From SW-9-67-25 sp964471665 (GTDB lineage Archaea > Halobacteriota > Halobacteria > Halobacteriales > Haloarculaceae): 10,818 nucleotides of DNA. The position numbers and the translations under genes were made by a program. Positions 5,145 through 10,818 of this stretch are shown here, piece by piece. The stretch's first letter is position 1, and each line of letters begins with the position of its first letter. The stretch spans positions 1 through 10,818 of the forward strand of contig CAYYHG010000100.1 of the NCBI GenBank assembly GCA_964471665.1, read 5' to 3'. The notes beneath the pieces are model-generated. The model did no database searches. It was not told the DNA's origin and was given only the letters and a program-made list of their open reading frames with translations.

Positions 5145-6745
5145 TGCCCGAGACACCGCCCGAGTCGGTCCGGACCATTCCGGACGCGGTCGAGCGCCAG
5201 GCCACGCGTCGCCCCGAGGAGACGTTCCTCCGGTACGGCGACCGGTCTGTCACCTACGGTGAGCTGGACCGCGAGACCAACGCCGTCGCCAACGCGCTCC
5301 GCGCCGAGGGCGTCAGCCCCGGCGATCACGTCTGTCTGTCGCTGTACAACTCGCCGGCGTACGTCTACACGTACCTGGCACTGGCCAAACTCGGTGCCGT
5401 CGCTGCGCCCATCGACACGCGGTTTACCGGCGACACACTCGCGTACGTGCTCTCACAGTCGGACGCGGACGTGCTCTTTCTCGACGGGGAGACCCGCGAG
5501 GCCTACGAGGCGGTCCGTGGCCGGGTCTCGAACATCACCAGCGAGTTCTTCGTCGGCGACAGCAGTGATCAGTACCGTACCTTCGAGGACCTCCGCGCGG
5601 GCGCCTCCGGAGAGCCACCCGGGACTGCCGTCGCCGAGACCGACACCGCTTCCGTGACGTACGTCCAGCGCCACGCCGCGGAACGCCCGAAGGGGGTCAT
5701 GTTACCCCACTACTCGTACGTGAACACGGGCTGGGAAGCCGGACGGAACGTCTTCGCCTTCGACGCGGCGGACCGCGTGTTCACGACGCTCCCGCTGTAC
5801 AGCATCTTCACCGTCCAGCTCGGCGTCATGGGGACGCTCCTGACCGACGCCGAGTTCGTGCTCGGCGAGCAGTTCGACCCCGACCGCTTCTGGGACCGGA
5901 TCGAGGCCCACGGGGCGACGGCGTTCCTGTATCTCAGCCGGATGCTGTCGGTGCTGTACAACCAGGAGACCGGGCCTGCCGAGGGTGCCGACACCGTCCA
6001 GTGGGCGATCGGCCACGGGTTCGGGTTCGACACCGACGAGACGCTCATCCGGAACTTCGAGCGCCGGTTCGACATCACCGTCCTGGAGGGCTACGGCGTC
6101 ACGGAGGTCGCGACCATCGCCACCTACAACCACCCGGGCGAGCGCCGGCCGGGCAGCGTCGGCACGCCCGTCACGCACGCCGACGTCCGGGTCGTCGACG
6201 ACGACGACCGGTCGGTTCCCCCCGGCGAGACCGGCGAGATTGTCGTCCGGCCGACCCGCCCCAACACCATGATGCAGGGGTACTACGACGACCCCGACCA
6301 CACCGTCGGGGCCTGGCGCAACCAGTGGATCCACACCGGCGACATCGGCTACCTCGACGAGGACGGCTTTCTCTATTTTGTCGCCAAGCGCGACAACTCC
6401 ATCTACAGGGGCACCATCGCAGGCCGCATCTCGTCGCTGGAGATCGAGAGCGTCATCGACGCGCTGTCCGACGTCCGGGAGTCGGCGGTCGTCGGTGTCA
6501 CGAACGAACGGGGCCACGAGGAAATCAAGGCCGTGGTCGTCCCCGCGGAGGGTTTCGACCTCGATCCGGTCGCAGTCTGTCGCCACTGCGAACAGCAACT
6601 CCCCTACCTCAAGGTCCCCCGGTACATCGAACTCCGGGACGCGTTGCCCCGCAGTCCCTCCGGGAAGGTACAGAAACGGACACTCCAAGACGAGGGTGTC
6701 CGCGAGACGTGGGACCGCGAGAGCGGCTACGAACTGAGTCGCTGA
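5144..6745 (+). CDS. Acyl-CoA synthetase-like AMP-binding protein with degenerate P-loop
   Basis: This is a 533-residue member of the class I adenylate-forming (ANL) superfamily, which activates carboxylic acids as acyl-AMP and then acyl-CoA. Visible motifs are GYGVTE (316-321), HTGD (397-400), an ISSLEIE segment (429-435) in the A8 hinge region, and SGKVQKR (506-512) with the C-terminal catalytic Lys508. The length is normal. The A3 P-loop, usually Y-T-S-G-T-T-G-x-P-K-G, reads YVQRHAAERPKG (173-184). The Ser/Thr/Gly residues that hold the ATP phosphates are gone and one residue is added, while RPKGVM is intact. The usual GGEN of A8 is also altered (TIAGR). It may be inactive, altered in chemistry or damaged. 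ATG 5144 overlaps the IclR stop and follows a purine-rich GGGGGGA, so I prefer it to GTG 5141. It converges on the dehydrogenase gene with a 24-base gap. Confidence 0.87.
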   Translation: MPETPPESVRTIPDAVERQATRRPEETFLRYGDRSVTYGELDRETNAVANALRAEGVSPGDHVCLSLYNSPAYVYTYLALAKLGAVAAPIDTRFTGDTLAYVLSQSDADVLFLDGETREAYEAVRGRVSNITSEFFVGDSSDQYRTFEDLRAGASGEPPGTAVAETDTASVTYVQRHAAERPKGVMLPHYSYVNTGWEAGRNVFAFDAADRVFTTLPLYSIFTVQLGVMGTLLTDAEFVLGEQFDPDRFWDRIEAHGATAFLYLSRMLSVLYNQETGPAEGADTVQWAIGHGFGFDTDETLIRNFERRFDITVLEGYGVTEVATIATYNHPGERRPGSVGTPVTHADVRVVDDDDRSVPPGETGEIVVRPTRPNTMMQGYYDDPDHTVGAWRNQWIHTGDIGYLDEDGFLYFVAKRDNSIYRGTIAGRISSLEIESVIDALSDVRESAVVGVTNERGHEEIKAVVVPAEGFDLDPVAVCRHCEQQLPYLKVPRYIELRDALPRSPSGKVQKRTLQDEGVRETWDRESGYELSR

Positions 6746-6769
6746 TCGGATCACGCCACTTGCGGGCGG

Positions 6770-7894
6770 CTACTCCTCGAGGTGGCGCGCGATGATCTTC
6801 TTCTGGATCTCGGAGGTCCCCTCGTAGATGGTCGTGATCTTGGCGTCCCGGTAGTAGCGTTCGACGTCGAAGTCCTTCGTGAACCCGTAGCCGCCGTGGA
6901 TCTGGACGGCGTCGCTCGCGACGTCGACGGCCGTCTCGCCGGCGAAGTACTTCGCCATGCTCGCAGACATCGGGTCGACGCCGGTCTCGTTTTGCCTGGC
7001 CGCGTCGCGGGCGAGCAGGCGGGCCGCCTGCACCCTCGTCTGCATGTCGGCGAGCGTGTGTGCGACTGCCTGGTGTTCGATGATGGGTTCGCCGAACTGC
7101 TCGCGCTTGTTGGCGTACGCGACAGCGTCGTCCAGCGCGGCCTGTGCCAGCCCGACGGCCTGGCTGGCGATCGCGATCCGGCCCTCGGTCAGCACCGAGA
7201 AGGCCGCCTTGAGGCCCTTTCCGACCTCGGTCAGCCGATTCTCGGCCGGGATCCGGACGTCGTCGAGGACGAGCGTCGTCGTGTCGCTGGCCCGCAAGCC
7301 GAGTTTGTCCTCCTTCTTGCCCACCTCGACGCCCTCCAGATCCTTCGGGACGAGAAACTGCGTGACGGTCCCGGGGTCGTGGCGATCGGTCTTGGCGAAG
7401 AGAACGACCACGCCCGCGCGCTCGCCGTTCGTGACCCACTGTTTCTCGCCGTTGATGACGTACTCGTCGCCCTTCCTGTGGGCCTCGGTCGACATCGCAG
7501 CGGGGTTCGAACCCGCGTGTGGCTCCGAGAGCGCGAACGCGCCGACCGGACGGCCCTGTGCCATCCCCGGGAGCCACTCCTCTTTTTGTTCCTCCGAGGC
7601 GAACTCCCTGAGACAGGCGGTCGCGAGGTGCTGGACGGAGAGCGCCGTCGCGACCGAGAGGTGTCCGTAGCCCAGTTCCTCGTTGACGAGGCTGAGCGTC
7701 ACCGTGTCGGCGTCGAACCCCCCGTACTCCTCCGGAACGGTCAGTCCTGTCAGGTCCAGTTTCGCGAGTCCGTCCCAGACGTCCTCGGGAAACTCCTGTG
7801 CCGCGTCGCTCTCGTCGACCCGCGGTTCGACCTCCTCGGCGACGAACTCCCGTATCGTATCGCGGATCAGCTCCTGTTCGCTCGTCAGGTCCAT
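6770..7894 (-). CDS. Acyl-CoA dehydrogenase
   Basis: This is a 374-residue FAD-dependent acyl-CoA dehydrogenase, the standard length, which oxidises acyl-CoA to trans-2-enoyl-CoA and passes electrons to ETF. The first signature is ALSEPHAGSNPAAMSTEA (121-138). Substrate- and FAD-contacting segments follow, including KLGLRASDT (197-205) and REQFGEPI (264-271). QIHGGYGF lies at 331-338 and the catalytic base Glu358 is in IYEGTSEIQ (356-364). The Glu position matches short/medium-chain and butyryl-CoA type enzymes, not isovaleryl- or long-chain types, where the base sits elsewhere. Chain-length preference is otherwise not readable. The ATG at 7894 has a TATA box 30 bases upstream; the longer reading from 7969 would cross it. 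The gene is probably monocistronic. Confidence 0.95.
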   Translation of the reverse strand: MDLTSEQELIRDTIREFVAEEVEPRVDESDAAQEFPEDVWDGLAKLDLTGLTVPEEYGGFDADTVTLSLVNEELGYGHLSVATALSVQHLATACLREFASEEQKEEWLPGMAQGRPVGAFALSEPHAGSNPAAMSTEAHRKGDEYVINGEKQWVTNGERAGVVVLFAKTDRHDPGTVTQFLVPKDLEGVEVGKKEDKLGLRASDTTTLVLDDVRIPAENRLTEVGKGLKAAFSVLTEGRIAIASQAVGLAQAALDDAVAYANKREQFGEPIIEHQAVAHTLADMQTRVQAARLLARDAARQNETGVDPMSASMAKYFAGETAVDVASDAVQIHGGYGFTKDFDVERYYRDAKITTIYEGTSEIQKKIIARHLEE

Positions 7895-7919
7895 TGCCGG
7901 TACGTTCGTCCGGGCGGGT

Positions 7920-7927
7920 AGTAAAAT
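7920..7927 (-). promoter_or_regulatory. TATA box for the acyl-CoA dehydrogenase
   Basis: The minus strand reads ATTTTACT, centred about 30 bases before the ATG at 7894, fitting a leaderless message and fixing the start. Confidence 0.6.
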
Positions 7928-7983
7928 CCCCGCTCGCGCTTCAGGAACTGGTATGGCGTGTGGACGCACGGACTACTGGACCA

Positions 7984-8006
7984 GCCAAAAATCCCCCCCG
8001 GGCTCG
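7984..8006 (+). repeat. Direct repeat copy 1 (GCCAAAAATC, C-run, GGGCTCG)
   Basis: It matches 8051-8073 at 22 of 23 bases (one A/G change), with a 67-base period. Both contain seven consecutive C then GGGCTCG. On the minus strand the T5 tract after the G-run is terminator-like. Confidence 0.6.
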
Positions 8007-8050
8007 GCTAGGAATCGGTGTTGTCAGGAGAGACGCGACTGTGACATCTG

Positions 8051-8073
8051 GCCAGAAATCCCCCCCGGGCTCG
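8051..8073 (+). repeat. Direct repeat copy 2 (GCCAGAAATC, C-run, GGGCTCG)
   Basis: This is the second copy, 67 bases downstream of the first. It runs into CCGGG-CTCGACT-CCCGG (8064-8080), a 5-bp stem with a 7-base loop. Confidence 0.6.
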
Positions 8074-8224
8074 ACTCCCGGGACTTGCTGCGCTCCTCAC
8101 TCCGTTGCGGTGCTTACGGCGTCCGGGTTCCCCGAGCCCGCGGCCCCTTTCATTCCCACCCAACAGCGGCCTCACGCCTCCCCAGCCGATTCGCTCGCTG
8201 CGCTCGCTCATCCCTCGCGCAGCA

Positions 8225-8250
8225 CTGTCGCTCCACAAGAGCAGCGACAG
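8225..8250. repeat. Hairpin CTGTCGCT / AGCGACAG
   Basis: A perfect 8-bp stem (8225-8232 with 8243-8250) encloses a 10-base loop. It lies in the non-coding stretch downstream of the crotonase gene and may be transcript 3' structure. No T-tract follows on either strand. Confidence 0.5.
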
Positions 8251-8421
8251 CGCGCGCCACCGCACGGCCGGGAGCGAGTGTCTGACTTCCGGCGGTCGAG
8301 CGGCCGGGGGCGTTCTTGGCGGTCGCAGCGGTTACGCCAGAGACACAGACAGCGATTCACAGAGAGCGGCCGGGGACTTCTTCGCGTTCCAGACGAGCGC
8401 TTCCAGAGACCGTCAGCTCCA

Positions 8422-9213
8422 CTACTCCCCGGCGAACTCGGCCTCGTGGTCCCCGAAGAACGCGTCGAGCCCCCGGCCGAAGTCGTCGGTGCGGGCCGCC
8501 CCGGCGATGGCGTCCGTCTCGGCGGCGAGTTGCGATTCCATGCTCCGGTCGAAACTGGCTGCCATCAGCCGCGTCACGCTCCCGAGCGCCCGCGTCGGCC
8601 CGCCGGCGAGATCCGCGGCCAGTTCCGCCAGCCGGTCCTCGAACTCGTCGCTCGGGACCACCTCGTTTGCCAGTCCCATCTCGACGGCCGCCGCCGCGGG
8701 TATGGGCTCGTCGAGCAACGCAATTTCCTTCGCCCTCCGGAGACCAACCAGCCGCGGGAGGAAGAACGTCGATCCGCCGTCGCCGGTCAGCCCCACCCGG
8801 GGGTAGGCGTAGTCCAGCCGGGCGTCCTCGCTGACGAGCAGGAGGTCCGGCGCGAGCGCGAGGCTGAATCCGGCGCCGCCGGCGACACCGTCGAGGCCGC
8901 CGACGACAGGCGTGCCGTTCTGGTGGAACTGGATCACCGCCTCGTGGAGCCGGCCCGCGAGCCGGCGCATCAGCGCCGCGTCACCCTCGGGGTCCTCGCC
9001 GTCGAACTGTGTGAGGTCCGCGCCCGTGCCGAAGAACTGGCCCGTGTGTGTCAGGACCAGACACCGCGCGTCGGGGTCCTCGCCCAGCGACACCGCGGCG
9101 TCGACGAGTTCGTTCGCCGTGTCGATCCGGAGTGCGTTGCGCCGCTCCTCGTTGTCGAGGACGATCCGTGCCACGCCGCCGTCGCGTTCGACGGTCAGTG
9201 TGTCGTAGGTCAC
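8422..9213 (-). CDS. Crotonase (enoyl-CoA hydratase/isomerase) family protein
   Basis: This is a 263-residue crotonase-fold protein. Family marks are ERRNALRIDTANEL (22-35), the oxyanion-hole segment FFGTGADL (60-67) and the second oxyanion segment GVAGGAGFSLALAPDLLL (109-126), followed by SEDARLDYAYPRVGL and GGSTFFLPRLVG (146-157). The two glutamates used by true hydratases (Glu144 and Glu164 of rat crotonase) are replaced here by Phe116 and Arg139, while Asp145 stands in the turn before GGST. That arrangement is nearer to PaaG-type isomerases, so ring-opening, double-bond isomerisation or another crotonase reaction is likelier than simple hydration. I chose the GTG at 9213 because homology starts there and a TATA box lies 27 bases upstream; the longer reading from 9267 crosses that box. 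It has its own promoter, separate from the MaoC-carboxylase genes. Confidence 0.9.
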   Translation of the reverse strand: MTYDTLTVERDGGVARIVLDNEERRNALRIDTANELVDAAVSLGEDPDARCLVLTHTGQFFGTGADLTQFDGEDPEGDAALMRRLAGRLHEAVIQFHQNGTPVVGGLDGVAGGAGFSLALAPDLLLVSEDARLDYAYPRVGLTGDGGSTFFLPRLVGLRRAKEIALLDEPIPAAAAVEMGLANEVVPSDEFEDRLAELAADLAGGPTRALGSVTRLMAASFDRSMESQLAAETDAIAGAARTDDFGRGLDAFFGDHEAEFAGE

Positions 9214-9236
9214 GCTGGAGACGTCGTCCCCTCGCC

Positions 9237-9244
9237 TCTTAAAT
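9237..9244 (-). promoter_or_regulatory. TATA box for the crotonase gene
   Basis: The minus strand reads ATTTAAGA, centred 27 bases before GTG 9213. It is the classic spacing of a leaderless haloarchaeal transcript and fixes the start codon. Confidence 0.65.
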
Positions 9245-9303
9245 CCACACTGCCGCGGCGGTGACACGAATCTCTGTTCACCTCACGGCCGCCACGTGCG
9301 GAG

Positions 9304-9324
9304 TGGTGTAAGACAGTTACACCA
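9304..9324. promoter_or_regulatory. Palindrome TGGTGTAA-N5-TTACACCA
   Basis: Perfect 8-base arms surround the 5-base centre GACAG. It sits 9 bases beyond the MaoC stop and about 60 bases upstream of the crotonase TATA box. It could be an operator for the crotonase promoter or a 3' hairpin of the MaoC transcript. No T-run follows on the minus strand, so an operator is slightly favoured. Confidence 0.5.
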
Positions 9325-9333
9325 ATCCGTGTC

Positions 9334-9801
9334 TCAGCCGTCGGCGTCCTCGCGTTTCAGCGAGAGGACCGTCCGGTCGAACGCACAGACCAGTTCGTCG
9401 CCGCGGTTGACCGCGTGTGCCTCGACGTGCATCGTCACCACGCCGCGCTCGCCGTCGCTCGTTTCGCGCTTGTCGGTCACGGTCGACTGTGCGCGAATAG
9501 TGTCGCCGTGGAAGACCGGAGCCGGGTGTTCGACGTCGTCGTACGAGAGGTTCGCGACGATGGTGCCGTCGGTCGTGTCGGGGATCGTGAGCCCGACCGC
9601 GAGGCTCATCGTGTAGAGACCGTTGACGACGCGTTCGCCGAACTGGGTGTCGGCCGCGAAGTCGGCGTCCAGGTGGAGCGGCTGCTGGTTCATCGTCATG
9701 TCGCAGAACCGCTGGTTGTCGGCCTCGCTGATCGTCCGGCGTTTGTCGTGTTCGATCGTCTGTCCGGTGTCGAACTCCTCGTAGTAGAGCCCTGTCATCA
9801 T
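9334..9801 (-). CDS. MaoC-like (hot-dog fold) acyl-CoA dehydratase
   Basis: This is a 155-residue single hot-dog protein of the MaoC dehydratase family, which hydrates or dehydrates acyl-CoA thioesters. Family features are RTISEADNQRFCDMTMN (22-38), PLH (41-43), the FGERVVNGLYT segment (54-64), ANLSYDDV (83-90) and PVFHGDTI (95-102). The usual hydratase signature G-D-x-N-P-L-H appears as M-N-Q-Q-P-L-H (37-43): the catalytic Asp is Asn38 and the Asn is Gln40, while His43 is kept. That variant, with the ISExDN and PVFHGDT blocks, is shared with a MaoC branch that includes mesaconyl- and beta-methylmalyl-CoA type enzymes, so a C4/C5 branched acyl-CoA is possible. The gene follows the carboxylase by 35 bases, probably in one transcript. 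Tandem ATGs at 9801 and 9798 leave the exact start open. Confidence 0.88.
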   Translation of the reverse strand: MMTGLYYEEFDTGQTIEHDKRRTISEADNQRFCDMTMNQQPLHLDADFAADTQFGERVVNGLYTMSLAVGLTIPDTTDGTIVANLSYDDVEHPAPVFHGDTIRAQSTVTDKRETSDGERGVVTMHVEAHAVNRGDELVCAFDRTVLSLKREDADG

Positions 9802-9836
9802 TGTGTCGTGGGATAGTGCGGTGTGTGCTCGGTCGG

Positions 9837-10818
9837 TCAGATGATGGTCCCGTGTTTCTTCTCGGGGAGGTCCTTCTCGACGGTCTCGTAGAACGCAAAG
9901 CGGTTCTCGAGTTCCTCCCGGAGCGTGCTCGGGGGCACGATGTCGTCGATGACCATCTCGCTGGCCATCCGGTGGACGTCGATGTCCTCGCGGTACTCCT
10001 CGCGGAGGTCCTGCTCTGTCTGCCTGCGCTCTTGCTCGTCGTCGATTTCGGCGAGCTTGCGGGCGTAGACGGCGTTGATGGCCGCCTCCGGCCCCATGAT
10101 GGCGATTTCGCCCGACGGGAGCGCGATCGTGGACTCGGGATCGTAGGCCGGCCCGCTCATCGCGTAGATGCCCGCGCCGTAGGCCTTCCGGACCACGACA
10201 CACTGCTTGGGGACCGTCGCCGCGGAGGTGGCGTAGATCATCTTCTTGCCCTTCTCCAGGATTGCGTCCTTCTCGACCTGTGAACCCGTCATGAAGCCCG
10301 GCGTGTCACAGAGATAGAGCAAGGGCACGTTGTAGGCGTCGCACTTCCAGATGAACTCCGCGGCCTTCTGGGCAGCGTCCGGGAAGATCGCCCCCGCGCG
10401 CTGTGCGGGCTGGTTGGCGATCACGCCGACTGGCCGCCCGTCCACGCGGGCGAAGCCGGTCAGGATCTCGCTTCCGAACTCCGGCTGGAGTTCGAACCAC
10501 GACCCGCGGTCGACCACGCAGTCGATCAGATCCGTCATGTCGTAGCTCTTGTTCGGCTTCTGCGGGACGATGCTGTCGATGTCCTTGGGAGAGGTGGCCG
10601 GGTGGTGGCCCCCGGTCTGTGGCGGTTTCTCGTCGCTGTTGTCCGGGAGATAGGTGATAAGATCGGCCACGAGGTCGCGGGCGTGTTCCTCGTCGTCGGC
10701 CACCAGGTCGGCACTCCCCGAGTGACTGGCGTGGACGTCCGGACCGCCCAGCTCCTCGAGGCTGATGTCCTCGCCGGTGACCATCTGGACCATCCGCGGG
10801 CTGGCGATGGCCATCGCC
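9837..10818 (-). CDS. Acyl-CoA carboxylase, carboxyltransferase (beta) subunit, 5' end missing
   Basis: This is the C-terminal 327 or so codons of a biotin-dependent carboxyltransferase of the propionyl-/acetyl-CoA carboxylase beta type; the gene runs off the right edge. Full subunits have about 510-600 residues, so some 200-270 residues lie outside. Visible blocks are GEDISLEELGGPDVH, then the first oxyanion region IANQPAQRAGAIFPDAAQKA, LLYLCDTPGFMTGSQVEK, and the second oxyanion region RKAYGAGIYAMSGPAYDPE with ALPSGEIAIMGPEAA, then the charged tail that packs against the partner subunit. The enzyme moves carboxyl groups from carboxybiotin to an acyl-CoA. The AMSGPAYDPE and ALPSGEIAIMGPEAA variants differ from textbook PccB and from methylcrotonyl-CoA carboxylase, so I leave the substrate open. 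It heads the MaoC gene in a likely operon. The biotin carboxylase partner is not in the window. Confidence 0.93.
   Translation of the reverse strand, partial: AMAIASPRMVQMVTGEDISLEELGGPDVHASHSGSADLVADDEEHARDLVADLITYLPDNSDEKPPQTGGHHPATSPKDIDSIVPQKPNKSYDMTDLIDCVVDRGSWFELQPEFGSEILTGFARVDGRPVGVIANQPAQRAGAIFPDAAQKAAEFIWKCDAYNVPLLYLCDTPGFMTGSQVEKDAILEKGKKMIYATSAATVPKQCVVVRKAYGAGIYAMSGPAYDPESTIALPSGEIAIMGPEAAINAVYARKLAEIDDEQERRQTEQDLREEYREDIDVHRMASEMVIDDIVPPSTLREELENRFAFYETVEKDLPEKKHGTII

Larger units (their letters stand above)
7928..8421. other. Intergenic region with repeats, no gene seen
   Basis: About 500 bases separate the crotonase stop from the dehydrogenase promoter. Open frames across it are arginine/serine-rich and lack haloarchaeal protein character. 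It contains a pair of 23-base direct repeats, a low-complexity GCTCGCT stretch (8192-8209), an 8-bp hairpin and a second short direct repeat GAGCGGCCGGGG (8298-8309 and 8364-8375). On the minus strand the repeat copy at 7984-8006 reads as a G-run followed by T5, which could end the crotonase transcript. No tRNA or CRISPR array is present. Confidence 0.6.

Noticed and set aside
7984..8073. CRISPR array
   Set aside because: Only two repeat copies with a 44-base gap, no third copy, and no cas genes.
8064..8081. tRNA T-arm-like stem-loop (CCGGG-CTCGACT-CCCGG)
   Set aside because: No acceptor, D-arm or anticodon arm pairs with it upstream on either strand, and the loop starts with C. It is just a 5-bp stem.
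7798..9264. 488-residue plus open frame
   Set aside because: It is antisense to the crotonase and dehydrogenase genes, with no recognisable domain and a composition typical of GC-rich shadow frames.
9802..10203. N-terminal extension of the MaoC frame to 289 residues
   Set aside because: It overlaps the carboxyltransferase gene in another frame on the same strand and is arginine/glycine-rich. The MaoC homology begins at the ATGs at 9801/9798.

Overview
The window is haloarchaeal chromosome. The evidence is high GC (about two thirds G+C in most genes), strongly acidic proteins, GC-rich third codon positions, TATA boxes 26-31 bases before start codons (leaderless transcripts), GTG starts, and proteins of typically haloarchaeal type: a DUF7344-like winged-helix protein, UPF0058, an IclR regulator and a uracil-DNA glycosylase relative. 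The genus cannot be fixed from sequence alone.

Layout. 1-612: a lower-GC block with one small winged-helix-like gene, preceded by a long nested hairpin and bounded by imperfect inverted repeats. 609-2375 (minus): a short-chain dehydrogenase, a UPF0058 protein overlapping it by one base, and a uracil-DNA glycosylase-like protein. 2468-3535 (plus): a HerA-like ATPase divergent from the glycosylase. 3536-4382: 847 bases without a convincing gene, holding an extremely AT-rich block, a coding-like GC-rich remnant and a set of palindromes. 4383-6745 (plus): an IclR regulator whose stop overlaps the start of an acyl-CoA synthetase-like gene. 6770-7894 (minus): acyl-CoA dehydrogenase. 7895-8421: 527 bases with direct repeats and a hairpin. 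8422-9213 (minus): crotonase-family isomerase/hydratase. 9334-9801 (minus): MaoC-like dehydratase. 9837-10818 (minus, 5' end outside the window): acyl-CoA carboxylase carboxyltransferase subunit.

The right half reads as an acyl-CoA catabolic island. Its parts would cover activation of an acid (ligase), alpha-beta dehydrogenation (ACAD), hydration/isomerisation (crotonase, MaoC) and carboxylation (biotin-dependent carboxyltransferase), with a local IclR switch. This resembles branched-chain, isoprenoid or aromatic acid breakdown. The substrate cannot be read from the sequence.

The most unusual points are as follows. The ligase has lost the conserved Ser/Thr/Gly-rich P-loop while keeping its other main motifs. 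The crotonase lacks both hydratase glutamates. The MaoC protein has Asn-Gln-Gln in place of the Asp-x-Asn active-site signature. The left edge looks like a small hairpin-bearing cassette. The IclR gene has three AT-rich palindromes upstream that share a CGTGAA half-site.
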